A DNA stretch of 57,839 bases. It comes from Bacteroidales bacterium M6. Its GTDB lineage: Bacteria; Bacteroidota; Bacteroidia; Bacteroidales; Muribaculaceae. Of the stretch, positions 43,651 to 52,272 are shown one piece after another. The translations under genes and the position numbers were made by a program. The notes below the pieces were generated by a model. The model worked only from the letters and a program-made list of their open reading frames with translations. It was not told the origin of the DNA and did no database searches. The DNA lies in NCBI GenBank assembly GCA_001689485.1, contig LUJQ01000026.1:1-57839 (forward strand), given 5' to 3'. Numbering within the stretch: position 1 is the stretch's first letter; each line of letters starts with the position of its first letter.

Positions 43651-43828
43651 TTTTCCTTTCTACATACGCAGTTACATATGCAAATAGATAAGTATGCCGT
43701 AGATAATATAAAGCCAGATTATACCTTTCATGCGTAATAATTTTCATGACGTACTTTTATTTTTATATATTGCACAGCGGCAGGAAATGCCGTTATTCAG
43801 TTGTTAAAAATGCAGATAGTTCGAAGCT

Positions 43829-44017
43829 GTGCCGGTGCCCTTAAAACTCTACCTGAAGGGAAGTATTATTTTCGAGACAGCCCCGTTATGCCGTTTGATG
43901 TATATTCCTGAAGGTGGAGTATTGACATCATCTGTCACTGTCCGGCCGTTTAAGTCATATGTCGCATCATGGGAATGGTCATCAACCCTGATGGCATCTA
44001 TTGAGGCTGAATCTTAG
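43829..44017 (+). pseudogene. Possible fragment of an RHS/YD-repeat-like gene
   Basis: A frame of 62 codons with GTG start. The stretch LYLKGSIIFETAPLCRLMYI followed by PEGGVL faintly resembles the segment that precedes the core of RHS proteins in Bacteroidales (pattern Y-x-G-x-I-F-E ... L-x-R-x-x-x-P-x-G). No other part of such a gene is present. It may equally be chance. No promoter or flanking repeat was found. Confidence 0.2.
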
Positions 44018-44061
44018 AAACTGTTTAAATTTAGAATTGAAAAAATGTATGCATGGTTCAC

Positions 44062-44092
44062 TTGCAAGTCATATATAAATTTTATAATTTTG
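44062..44092 (+). promoter_or_regulatory. Promoter upstream of the small secreted protein
   Basis: TTG (44062-44064), exactly 20 bp, TAATTTTG (44085-44092). Predicted start near 44099 gives a 5' leader of about 270 nt before the ATG at 44369, long for this window. The leader shows no clear fold or other open frame. Confidence 0.6.
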
Positions 44093-44368
44093 TGTGGCAG
44101 GTTGCTTTGTGTAGGACTGATTGATGCTCATGCGAAAGCATCTGTGACTATATTATTTATATAAAAGCGTTTGCTTGACGTTCTTTTTTCACGTTTCGGG
44201 ATTTGGAAAAACAATCATTGTCATGGAGGATTAGGTAACATCGTATATCGGGTTTCAGCAATTGATATTTCATGAGTCTAAACGAGGATACGGATGTCAG
44301 TGTTATGCTCTCACGCTTTTTGATAACAGCCAAAGAGGAGAAGCGTTGGCTAAATTAAATTCAATAGT

Positions 44369-45022
44369 ATGAAGCTGCTTCAAAACATGATTATGGTCAT
44401 GTTGCCGTTGGTTATCGGCGTCAACGCCAAAGCTATTGAACAATATGACGAAACAAATCTGCCCGGTTTATGGGAGGTTGTAGAAAAACAGGGAACAACT
44501 CTCACGCTGAAATGGATTGAAGGAGAGCACGGCGACTGGAATTGGCTTTATTTAGGCGATATGCTTTTAACCGATAATAATGGCCCTATCTTTGATGCGG
44601 ATGAATTGCCCAGCCCTGATGAGATTGATTATGGTTATCATATATTCGGCATGTCCGGATTCATAGCATCAACCAGGCCGGACGCGAATCAGGATGTTGG
44701 CATTACATGGGACATCAAGGACTTTTTTATCAGCAATGGCAACAAGCTGCATCTAACCGGTTGTGACGGCTGGGACGGTGTGCTACGTTTTGTAATAGAG
44801 GAGTTTGCTGACAATACCCTTAAAATCAAATCGTATGACGGAAATATGACGGCGACTTTAAAACGGGTTGAATCATCTGTTGTGAAGCAGGTTATCGCTG
44901 ACAATAATACAGGTAATATCGAGGAGGTGTACACTATCAGCGGAATGAAAGCCGGCAAGAACACCAAGGGCATCCGTATTGTCAGAAGAAATTCAAAAAC
45001 AACAAAAGAATTCAGCCGTTGA
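44369..45022 (+). CDS. Small secreted protein of unknown function with sorting-like tail
   Basis: 217 residues. Signal peptide MIMVMLPLVIGVNAKA, then LPGLWEVVEKQGTTLTLKWI, which has the look of a lipocalin-like strand pair (LPGLW), with charged and aromatic-rich middle (GDWNWLYLGD). The C-terminus EEVYTISGMKAGKNTKGIRI and VRRNSKTTKEF resembles the ending of Bacteroidota type A secretion tails (VYxLSG ... G-I-Y-I-V-R), but only about 40 residues are present and the usual glycine-tyrosine is altered. Function not recognised. It stands alone on the plus strand in the accessory patch, with its own promoter and a terminator. Confidence 0.65.
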   Translation: MKLLQNMIMVMLPLVIGVNAKAIEQYDETNLPGLWEVVEKQGTTLTLKWIEGEHGDWNWLYLGDMLLTDNNGPIFDADELPSPDEIDYGYHIFGMSGFIASTRPDANQDVGITWDIKDFFISNGNKLHLTGCDGWDGVLRFVIEEFADNTLKIKSYDGNMTATLKRVESSVVKQVIADNNTGNIEEVYTISGMKAGKNTKGIRIVRRNSKTTKEFSR

Positions 45023-45129
45023 CTGCCATAACCTGATAAAGTCTGCAGGCACAATCCAATCAAAACGGCATTTTTGGGAATCGTGTTGGATGGAAGCCGG
45101 AAGCACGACAGACCTCAGTCTTACCGCAA

Positions 45130-45174
45130 AAATCCCCAAGGGTACGCGAATAGGTTGCGCGCTCTTGGGGATTT
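45130..45174 (+). terminator. Terminator of the small secreted protein gene
   Basis: 11-bp arms AAATCCCCAAG and CTTGGGGATTT around a 23-nt loop containing GCGCGC. No T-run directly after it. It also borders the transposase remnant. Confidence 0.65.
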
Positions 45175-45196
45175 GAGACATTTGAGGATATTTGCA

Positions 45197-45651
45197 CTAT
45201 TTTGCCCATTCTAAATCATGTTTGGCCTTCTCTATGAATTTCCCACGATAACCCCTGTCGGCATAGATGCGTCTTATCCATGGAGAAACAACGGCAAGCA
45301 TTGCCGCGAGAGCGTATGCGGATTTGGAATCATGGATATTGGCTGGGGTGTGGAGGTCTTCGGAATGTTGCCATCTTTTTTTTGTTATCATGTTGTGTTT
45401 CACGTCCTTGGCTTTGTTGTTTCCGTCAATGACTTTTGGGAAACGAGGCAGAGCGGAACGGCAACTCTCGCTGTAGATGGCTCCTATTGTGGGGTGTGGT
45501 GATTCTCATCTTCTGAGTCAGACTTTCTCCACAAGCCTGTACTCCAGTTCAGAAAAAGAATCCATCGATCCCAGCGTCTGAAATAGTAGTGTACAGTCTG
45601 CCACTTAGGGTATTCGTCAGGCAGCAGATGCCATTGGCAGCCGGATTCATT
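45197..45651 (-). pseudogene. Decayed IS5-family transposase
   Basis: Read on the minus strand, the N-terminal part begins ESGCQWHLLPDEYPKWQTVH, the classic IS5-group DNA-binding segment, in one frame. A frameshift and at least two in-frame stops follow near 45485-45540. The next piece ESPHPTIGAIYSESCRSALP, later VIDGNNKAKDVKH, carries a Tyr where the first catalytic Asp should be. The last piece HTPANIHDSKSAYALAAML and YADRGYRGKFIEKAKHDLEW keeps the second Asp, then stops at 45197, before the third catalytic residue. The gene is truncated at both ends and dead. No terminal inverted repeats were found. Confidence 0.85.
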
Positions 45652-45761
45652 TTAGTACCCCCCCCAGATGTAATTGCCTGAATCTAATGTTGCTATCTTG
45701 CATAATGGAAGATAAGGTGTGTTTTTATGTTGCAGCTTCGGGTAGATTGCTTATATGCGAC

Positions 45762-45800
45762 ATACGCACGACTCTGCCAGGAAGACTGAATCGTGCGTAT
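45762..45800. terminator. Terminator of the rubrerythrin gene
   Basis: 10-bp arms ATACGCACGA (45762-45771) and complement (45791-45800). It follows the rubrerythrin stop codon by about 40 bp. No T-run. Confidence 0.6.
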
Positions 45801-45839
45801 TGGTAAATGTGTAAGTCTTTATTATCAGGATGTCAGATG

Positions 45840-46421
45840 TTATTCATCGTCAAGTGCCATGTAGTGTTCGCGGGGATGGTCGCAAGCCGGGCATTTTTCT
45901 GGCGGCTCGGTACCTTCAAAGATGTAGCCACAAACTAGGCATTGCCATTTTACAGGTTTGTCGCGTTTCCATACAGTGCCTTCCTTTACCTGTTTCAGGT
46001 AGCGTTCGAATCGTTTACGATGATGTTCCTCAACTTCTGCAATCGCGCGGAAATGTTCGGCTATTTCAGGGAAACCTTCTTCATCGGCAACTTTTGCGCT
46101 TTCAGTGTAAAGTTCGACACCTTCCACCTCCTCTTCATGGGCTGCGGTAGCCAGGTTGGAAGCCGTATCACCTATAACGCCAGCATCGACATTGAGGGGA
46201 ACATTGACTGAGCCGCCCTCAAGTAATTTGAAAAATACTTTCCCATGGTTCAGCTCGTTGTCGGCAGTTTCCCTGAAGATTTCGGCAATGGGGAAATATT
46301 TTTCTTTTTCTGCCTGTTTGGCGTAGAAGGTGTAGCGGGTATAGGCCGACGATTCGGCCATATAGGCTATGACCAGGTTCTTCTCGGTCTGAGTGCCTTT
46401 AATGCTTTTTTTAGTTGCCAT
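45840..46421 (-). CDS. rbr: Rubrerythrin
   Basis: Non-heme iron peroxidase protecting anaerobes against hydrogen peroxide. The N-terminal four-helix ferritin-like domain carries the diiron ligands (EKNLVIAYMAESSAYTRY, FRETADNELNHGKVFF, AHFRAIAEVEEHHRKRFE) and the C-terminal rubredoxin domain has CLVCGYIFEG...CPACDHP. 193 residues, normal. It is separated from the antiporter gene by 111 bp. I see no exact promoter box. It is on the border of the accessory patch. Confidence 0.96.
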   Translation of the reverse strand: MATKKSIKGTQTEKNLVIAYMAESSAYTRYTFYAKQAEKEKYFPIAEIFRETADNELNHGKVFFKLLEGGSVNVPLNVDAGVIGDTASNLATAAHEEEVEGVELYTESAKVADEEGFPEIAEHFRAIAEVEEHHRKRFERYLKQVKEGTVWKRDKPVKWQCLVCGYIFEGTEPPEKCPACDHPREHYMALDDE

Positions 46422-46532
46422 AATCGGTTGGAATAAAGGTTATGTCTCGAAGTCATGATAACTTCTTTGACTTAATGTTTAGAAGTAACTATTAAATAAA
46501 CAATTTATTCCATCCAATGTTTGGGGCATTCC

Positions 46533-48032
46533 TTATTTTGCCGGGCTTTTCTTGTTGTCAGAGATAATAAGCAATGTGTCGTGTGGATGAAGGTGGATGC
46601 GTCCGTTAGGCACCATGTAGTTTGAACCTCGTTTAACCAGCATAACCAATGAGCCGTCGGGTAGTTGTATATCGCGTAGCGTGTTACCGTCGGCCAGATG
46701 TCGTTCGGTCAGTTTCATTGTCTGTAGCGAGGTCGGAAGCTGGTCATCGAGTTCTACCCCGAAATCATCATCGTCGGAGGCGGTTTCGTCAACGAGTTTG
46801 AGCATGCGTGCACTTCGTATAACAGTCGTTCCCTGGATAAGCAGTGATAGCAGGGTGACGAAGAATACGATATTGAAAATCTGCGATCCTCCTTCTATAC
46901 CCTCCACAACCGGATAAGTGGCGAAAATTATGGGGACTGCGCCTCTCAACCCGACCCATGATACGAAACTTTTGGAGCGTAATGTAATCTTCCTGAATGG
47001 GGCAAGGCTGAGAAAAACACTTACCGGGCGTCCTATAAGAATCATAAATACACCAATAAGGAGCGACACCGGTGCCACTGCCAGCATTTCATGGGGATTG
47101 ACCAACAGGCCGAGCATAAGGAAAACAACGATTTGTGCAAGCCATGTCAGGCCGTCCATGAATTTTGATACAGACCGTTTGCCGGGAATACAGGCATTCC
47201 CGATATATATACCGCAAATATATACGGCCAGATAGCCGTTGCCGTTCATGGCCGTAGTAGCGGCAAAGGTAAAGAACACTGATGCAAGAATCAGGATGGA
47301 TGTCATGGATGCCGTCTGGTCGGAATCACCGATTGATTGGGCGCCATTTTTGCCGGAACGATATATCTTAATCAGCCACCTTGTGCCGTGTCCCAATGCG
47401 AACCCCATAGCACCGCCTATACCGAATTGCAATAACAGCTGGATTATAAGGTGTCCTGCGGATAGATGTCCGCCTGATGCTATCGTATCGATCAGGATGA
47501 TGGTGAGCATATATGCCATGGGGTCGTTGGAACCGCTTTCCAGTTCAAGCATGGGGCGCAGATGGTTACGCAGTCCGACTTTCTGACTTCCAAGTATGCC
47601 GAAAACCGATGCGGAATCGGTTGAAGACATAGTGGCCGCAAGCAAAAGCGAAGGTAGCAGGGCGAAATGGATATTAGTCCATGACAGGCCGGAGAGCCAC
47701 CAGACAAAAAATCCTGTTATCAACGCCGTGAGCAATACGCCTGCGGTTGATAATACAAGTCCGGGTAAGAGGACAGGCCGTATGGACGAGACTTTGGTTC
47801 CCATGCCACCTGAAAAAAGGATTATGCACAAGGCTATCATGCCGATAAACTGGGCTGTGTGCATGTCGCTGAACTGCACACCTAGGCCGTCGGTGCCGAA
47901 CCCCATGCCAACAATGAGGAACACCAGCAATAACGGCAGCCCGATTTTATAACTTGTTTTGCCAAACAAAACCCCTGCAACCAGCAGGGTGGAGCCTATA
48001 AGCAGGATGTTTTCCGAGGTGATATAGTTCAT
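46533..48032 (-). CDS. K+/H+ antiporter, CPA1 family with TrkA-C domain
   Basis: 499 residues with 12-13 membrane segments over the first 400 residues, then a soluble TrkA-C domain (about 420-495; MKLTERHLADGNTLRDIQLP). The ion-binding region SSTDSASVFGILGSQKVGLR and the nearby LELESGSNDPMAYMLTIILI match NhaP2/CvrA-type potassium/proton antiporters. It exports K+ against H+ to keep pH and turgor. The exact cation is a family inference. Follows the MBL hydrolase by 24 bp. Confidence 0.92.
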   Translation of the reverse strand: MNYITSENILLIGSTLLVAGVLFGKTSYKIGLPLLLVFLIVGMGFGTDGLGVQFSDMHTAQFIGMIALCIILFSGGMGTKVSSIRPVLLPGLVLSTAGVLLTALITGFFVWWLSGLSWTNIHFALLPSLLLAATMSSTDSASVFGILGSQKVGLRNHLRPMLELESGSNDPMAYMLTIILIDTIASGGHLSAGHLIIQLLLQFGIGGAMGFALGHGTRWLIKIYRSGKNGAQSIGDSDQTASMTSILILASVFFTFAATTAMNGNGYLAVYICGIYIGNACIPGKRSVSKFMDGLTWLAQIVVFLMLGLLVNPHEMLAVAPVSLLIGVFMILIGRPVSVFLSLAPFRKITLRSKSFVSWVGLRGAVPIIFATYPVVEGIEGGSQIFNIVFFVTLLSLLIQGTTVIRSARMLKLVDETASDDDDFGVELDDQLPTSLQTMKLTERHLADGNTLRDIQLPDGSLVMLVKRGSNYMVPNGRIHLHPHDTLLIISDNKKSPAK

Positions 48033-48056
48033 CTGTTCAGGTGAGATGTATAGAGG

Positions 48057-48824
48057 TCAAAACGGGATTTCGATAACTGTGCCGTCCAAAGCCGGATGTA
48101 TGCCTGTAGGCAGTGTTTTTATGAGGTCTGCAGTCAGCCCCATGTCATGGCTTATATGAGTGAGATATGCCTGCCTGGGGTTTATCTGCCTGATTATTTC
48201 CAGGCTTTCGCCAAGTGAAAGGTGGGAAATGTGTTCGGTGTGACGTAATGCGTTTATTACCAATGTATCCACACCTTTAATCGCTTCAATGGTTGCCTGC
48301 GGCACATGTTTTGCATCAGTTATATATGCCAACTGGCCGATTTTGAAGCCTGTTATTTCAAGTTTGTAATGATTTACAGGGAGGGGGAGCACTTCGATGC
48401 CATGTACCCTGAATGGTTGCAGAGGGCTGATGAGGTGTATGTCGTACTTAGGGACTCCTGGATAAGGGTGTTTTTTGAAGCTATAAGGCATCCGGCGTTT
48501 GAAATCGTCGGCAGATTCAGTAAGGCAATAAACCGGGAATGCTTCTTTGCCCCGGCAATAGGGACGTAAATCGTCCGTGCCTCCCACATGGTCATAGTGA
48601 TGATGCGTTATCAGCAGTGCGTCAAGGTTGCCGTTGTGGTAACGCAGCATTTGCTCCCGGAAATCCGGCCCGCAGTCTATAAGCAGGCATGCATCATCGG
48701 TTTCGATTAGCGCGGAGCAGCGTAACCGTTTGTCGCGTTGGTCAGTCGACTTGCATACCGGGCAATCGCATAACAGCTGTGGCACTCCGGTCGAGGTGCC
48801 TGTTCCTAAAAATGTGAGTTTCAT
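48057..48824 (-). CDS. MBL-fold metallohydrolase, PhnP-like
   Basis: 255 residues. N-terminus FLGTGTSTGVPQLLCDCPVC followed by zinc-binding motif ITHHHYDHVGG, a third ligand near CGPDFREQML, and later His residues (NALRHTEHISHLS, LTHISHDMG). The GTGTSTGVPxxxCxCPVC start is shared with PhnP, a phosphodiesterase of phosphonate degradation, but the group is broad and here there are no phn neighbours. Function open. Between the BamE-like lipoprotein (29 bp) and the antiporter (24 bp). Confidence 0.9.
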   Translation of the reverse strand: MKLTFLGTGTSTGVPQLLCDCPVCKSTDQRDKRLRCSALIETDDACLLIDCGPDFREQMLRYHNGNLDALLITHHHYDHVGGTDDLRPYCRGKEAFPVYCLTESADDFKRRMPYSFKKHPYPGVPKYDIHLISPLQPFRVHGIEVLPLPVNHYKLEITGFKIGQLAYITDAKHVPQATIEAIKGVDTLVINALRHTEHISHLSLGESLEIIRQINPRQAYLTHISHDMGLTADLIKTLPTGIHPALDGTVIEIPF

Positions 48825-48853
48825 CGGCCGGTCATTTGCGTGTTTCTAGGTTG

Positions 48854-49801
48854 TTACTTGTTGAAACGTATCAACAGCCCGTCTTCGAAAATCAGATATA
48901 CACCGTCGGAATATGTCCACCTCTCATAGGCTGCCGACTGGTCATGGCCGCGGTCGATGTTGCGCGGTGTTCCAAGTGCCAGGGATGCCTCATGTTTGGT
49001 CATGCCTTTTGCAACACGTGTGTTAACAATGTTGTTCCAGGTCTCATCGGAGATTCGCGGGTAGTTTGTACGTGGATCTGTGAAGGAGAAGAGGGAGGCA
49101 AATTCACGTGGTGCCCATCTATCTCCTGTTGCAGCCGACATATATAACGCATGTTCTTCGCCATTTTCGTCGTCGAACACAATCATATAGGGATAGATTT
49201 CATTTGCAGGAATAACATCCGTTATGGCTACTTTTACAAATTTCCGCCCGTTAACGGAGCTGCCGTCGCGGTTGAACCATAGCGGAGTCTTAACATAGAG
49301 GTCTTTCCCGCAAATGGATTGGCGAACGCTGTCGAGAAGGTCGAGGTCGATAGTGAACGGCACATCTATCTGAGTTCTTTCCTTCAGTTGGCCGATTGTG
49401 GCATTGGTGTTGTATCCGACAATGTTATCAGGTTTGCCGCAAACCGAAAACAACAGTTCCACAACCGGCTTGCCGGTCAAATCGGTTACTTCGCGGTAAT
49501 TACGATAGGTTAAGGTGTCACCTTCGGAAGGCATGGCAGATGTTGCCCTTTCGCCCGACAATACCAGACCGATGCGTTCAGATGTCACATAGAGATGCTT
49601 TCCGTCGCGCCATTCTGAAAATCGCTGCGGTATAAACGAGTCAGCCAAAGACTCTTCGGGTGAAGAGTCTTCGGCTTTTTTCTCTTTGACTTCCTGATAG
49701 GTTATTTTCGGGGTCGATTCTACCCCGGTGAAACAGCCTGAAAGTAGTGGCGCGATAATGCAACCTAGAAAGGTTGCCGTGAGATTACGGGATATTTTCA
49801 A
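48854..49801 (-). CDS. Lipoprotein with C-terminal BamE/SmpA-like domain
   Basis: 315 residues. Lipobox LSGC (Cys23) followed by a linker, a middle domain with no recognisable motifs, and a C-terminal segment VAKGMTKHEASLALGTPRNI ... ERWTYSDGVYLIFEDGLLIRF, which is the SmpA/BamE pattern (KGMTxxEVxxxLGxP). BamE is part of the outer-membrane assembly machine. This longer protein may be a distant relative or only share the fold. It appears to begin at TTG 49799-49801, the only start before the signal peptide; no ATG fits. It follows the S9 peptidase by 14 bp. Confidence 0.82.
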   Translation of the reverse strand: MKISRNLTATFLGCIIAPLLSGCFTGVESTPKITYQEVKEKKAEDSSPEESLADSFIPQRFSEWRDGKHLYVTSERIGLVLSGERATSAMPSEGDTLTYRNYREVTDLTGKPVVELLFSVCGKPDNIVGYNTNATIGQLKERTQIDVPFTIDLDLLDSVRQSICGKDLYVKTPLWFNRDGSSVNGRKFVKVAITDVIPANEIYPYMIVFDDENGEEHALYMSAATGDRWAPREFASLFSFTDPRTNYPRISDETWNNIVNTRVAKGMTKHEASLALGTPRNIDRGHDQSAAYERWTYSDGVYLIFEDGLLIRFNK

Positions 49802-49815
49802 ACGTCGTAATTTGA

Positions 49816-51960
49816 TTAGTTGTTATTACTTGGGGCTTCGACAGGCGTGATACCGAGGTTTTGGAAAATGAATGAGTATATGTCGGCATATTCGTCGATA
49901 ACCTTGGCAATCGGTTTGCCGGCACCATGCCCGGCCTTGCTGTCGATGCGGATAAGTTTCGGTGCGTCACCCGTATCTGAAGCCTGCAAAGTGGCAGCAT
50001 ATTTGAATGAATGAGCCGGAACGACACGGTCGTCATGATCGGCTGTTGTAACCATTATCGCAGGGTAGGGGGTGCCGTCGTTTTTGATATTGTGTAATGG
50101 GGAATAAGCGAGCAGATATTCGGCCATTTCGGGTGAATCGGCGCTAGTTCCGTAATCAGATGCCCAGTTCCACCCGATAGTGAACAGATGGTAGCGCATC
50201 ATATCCATTACTCCGACGCGGGGAATTGCCACCCGGAAAAGGTCGGGCCGCATATTGGTGACGGCTCCGACAAGGAGGCCGCCGTTACTACCGCCTTCGA
50301 TAACGATATGCTCAGGTTTTGTCCATCCTTCCTTGACCATATATTCTGCCGCAGAGATGAAATCGTTGAACACATTGAGCTTTTTCATCTTGGTTCCGGC
50401 TTCATGCCATGCTTCGCCATATTCTGCGCCACCGCGTAGGTTGGCTTGGGCATAGATTCCGCCGTTTTCAAGCCAAACTAGGCGGTTGGGGGAGAATGAC
50501 GGTGGGAGGGATACGTTGAAACCGCCATAACCGTAGAGATATACGGGGTTGCTGCCATCACGTTTCAGACCTTTCTTATAAGTCAGGAACATGGGAATCT
50601 TTGTGCCGTCGACCGACGGGTAGAATACCTGTTCTGTCACATAATCATCGGTGTTGAATCCTTTTATTTCCGGGGTAGCCACCAAGGTGCTTTCGCCGGT
50701 TTGCTTGTCGAATGTGTAGATGCTTGACGGGTATAGGAATGACGAGAAGCTGTAGAACACCTCGTCGCTTTTGCTTGATGCCGAAATCCCTGTGGCTCCG
50801 TAAGTGGGGAGTTCTATATCACGAAGTTTTTTCCCGTCAAGGGTATAGATTGCCGGATGCGATGATGCGTCTTTTTCATAAGTCAGAATCATATCGTTGC
50901 CTGAACGCTCTACTGAAGCGAGCACACCTTCCTGTTCAGGCACAACTGTTACCCAGTTGGCACGGGCCGGGTTCGAAACCGGGGCTTTGACAATGCGGTT
51001 GCGTGGTGCGTCGGCTGATGTCAGGATGTAAATCTCATTGCCGATTACGTCGATCACGCTGTTGGAATAATTCTGTGACGGCTCGATTGCAACCCATTCA
51101 GAGCCATCACGGGTAAGGTCTTTCATCAGCAAACCGTCGCCAAATCCCTGGCCGCCTATATACACGAAGATATATTTTTCGTTATCAGATACTTTCGCTG
51201 TATGAAAATGTAACGGGTTTTCCTTATCTTCGAATATGACTTTGTCATCAGCCTGAGGGGTGCCGAGTTTGTGGTAATAAATCCGATGGTTTTCGTTGGC
51301 GTTGGAAAATTCTTTCCCGGCTTCAGGCCGGTCATAGGCGCTATAGAAAAATCCATCCTTCCACCATGCGGCATCAGTGAATTTTGCCCATTCGATATGG
51401 TCGTCGAGCAGTTTCCCTGTTTCGGTATCCACCACGAATATCTCAGTCCAGTCAGAGCCGCTGCGCGAAATTGTATATGCCATGTATTTGCCGTCGTTCG
51501 ACATGCTTATGCCGGTGAGTGCCACCGTGCCATCGTCAGATAATGTGTTAGGATCGATGAACACTTCCGCATTGTCGCTTTTGAGGTCGTTGGTGCGATA
51601 AAGCACTGCCTGGTTCTTAAGGCCGTCGTTTTTAAAAAAATAGTAACGTTTGTCAGCACCTTTCCAAGGAGTTCCCTGCTTCACATAGTCATTGAATGTG
51701 GCTATGCGTGCGCGTAATGCATCACGGAACGGGATTTTGGAGAGATAATCGTTTGTCACCTTGCATTGGGCCTCAACCCAGCGTAAGGTTGCTTCAGCGG
51801 TGTCGTTTTCAAGAGGCCGGTAAGGGTCGGCCACGGTTACGCCGAAATATTCGTCGGTAGTGGCATCCTGTGGTGCTTTCGGGTATTTTGTCCCTGCGCA
51901 CCCCGCAAGTGCAGCCGATGTGATTAATGCCATAGCTGAAATGGGAAGGTTCTTTTTCAT
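49816..51960 (-). CDS. Prolyl oligopeptidase-family serine peptidase, lipoprotein
   Basis: 714 residues. Lipobox LAGC (Cys21), beta-propeller part (about 70-430), and a C-terminal alpha/beta-hydrolase. Catalytic triad residues fit: Ser in IEGGSNGGLLVG, Asp in TTADHDDRVVPAHS, and His in SKAGHGAGKP. S9A peptidases cleave after proline in short peptides; here it is anchored in the envelope. It resembles the many prolyl endopeptidases of Bacteroidales. Start is the ATG 51958-51960. Confidence 0.93.
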   Translation of the reverse strand: MKKNLPISAMALITSAALAGCAGTKYPKAPQDATTDEYFGVTVADPYRPLENDTAEATLRWVEAQCKVTNDYLSKIPFRDALRARIATFNDYVKQGTPWKGADKRYYFFKNDGLKNQAVLYRTNDLKSDNAEVFIDPNTLSDDGTVALTGISMSNDGKYMAYTISRSGSDWTEIFVVDTETGKLLDDHIEWAKFTDAAWWKDGFFYSAYDRPEAGKEFSNANENHRIYYHKLGTPQADDKVIFEDKENPLHFHTAKVSDNEKYIFVYIGGQGFGDGLLMKDLTRDGSEWVAIEPSQNYSNSVIDVIGNEIYILTSADAPRNRIVKAPVSNPARANWVTVVPEQEGVLASVERSGNDMILTYEKDASSHPAIYTLDGKKLRDIELPTYGATGISASSKSDEVFYSFSSFLYPSSIYTFDKQTGESTLVATPEIKGFNTDDYVTEQVFYPSVDGTKIPMFLTYKKGLKRDGSNPVYLYGYGGFNVSLPPSFSPNRLVWLENGGIYAQANLRGGAEYGEAWHEAGTKMKKLNVFNDFISAAEYMVKEGWTKPEHIVIEGGSNGGLLVGAVTNMRPDLFRVAIPRVGVMDMMRYHLFTIGWNWASDYGTSADSPEMAEYLLAYSPLHNIKNDGTPYPAIMVTTADHDDRVVPAHSFKYAATLQASDTGDAPKLIRIDSKAGHGAGKPIAKVIDEYADIYSFIFQNLGITPVEAPSNNN

Positions 51961-52025
51961 GATTTACTATTTATAAGGTGAGTGACAATCATAATTCCAA
52001 TCAATGGTCTGAAATCGGGATGTCG

Positions 52026-52217
52026 TTATGATTTTTTGCGCTTCAGTGCCGCTTTTTTAAGGTTAAAATGCAGCAGGACAATACAACCGAGGCAAAGCGC
52101 TGTGCCGCCGAAATACAGCAGGCCGGATGTAGCCCCGGATACATATGACGGCCAGCCGAGTACCACCATGACGATGAGGTAGATTAGCAGCAGGCCGGGT
52201 ATAATTATTGCACGCAT
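52026..52217 (-). CDS. Small membrane protein, two TM segments
   Basis: 63 residues. Two hydrophobic segments (about 3-24 and 32-52) and a basic end (KKAALKRKKS). The gene lies between the exonuclease (55 bp) and the S9 peptidase (65 bp), same direction, and its ATG is well placed, so I consider it real. Function unknown. It resembles small Bacteroidales membrane proteins of this size. Confidence 0.6.
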   Translation of the reverse strand: MRAIIIPGLLLIYLIVMVVLGWPSYVSGATSGLLYFGGTALCLGCIVLLHFNLKKAALKRKKS

Positions 52218-52272
52218 GTTAAATTGTGGTGTTACGCGTTGCGGTTATTGAAAATTGTTTTCGGAAAGTGTG

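Larger units (their letters stand above)
43449..44061. other. AT-rich accessory intergenic stretch
   Basis: No complete gene. It contains an orphan plus-oriented terminator (43613-43650) and a possible gene fragment (43829-44017). The composition (AT-rich, many short repeats of T and A) differs from the surrounding genes. Together with 44062-45840 it looks like a patch inserted between dnaN and the rubrerythrin gene. Confidence 0.5.

Noticed and set aside
44012..44030. AGAAACTGTTTAAATTTA as an IS terminal inverted repeat
   Set aside because: It resembles IS ends I have seen, but no matching inverted copy was found near the transposase remnant.
45197..45403. Small 68-codon ORF as an independent gene
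   Set aside because: It is the last piece of the decayed IS5 transposase, with the YADRGYRG motif, not a separate protein.
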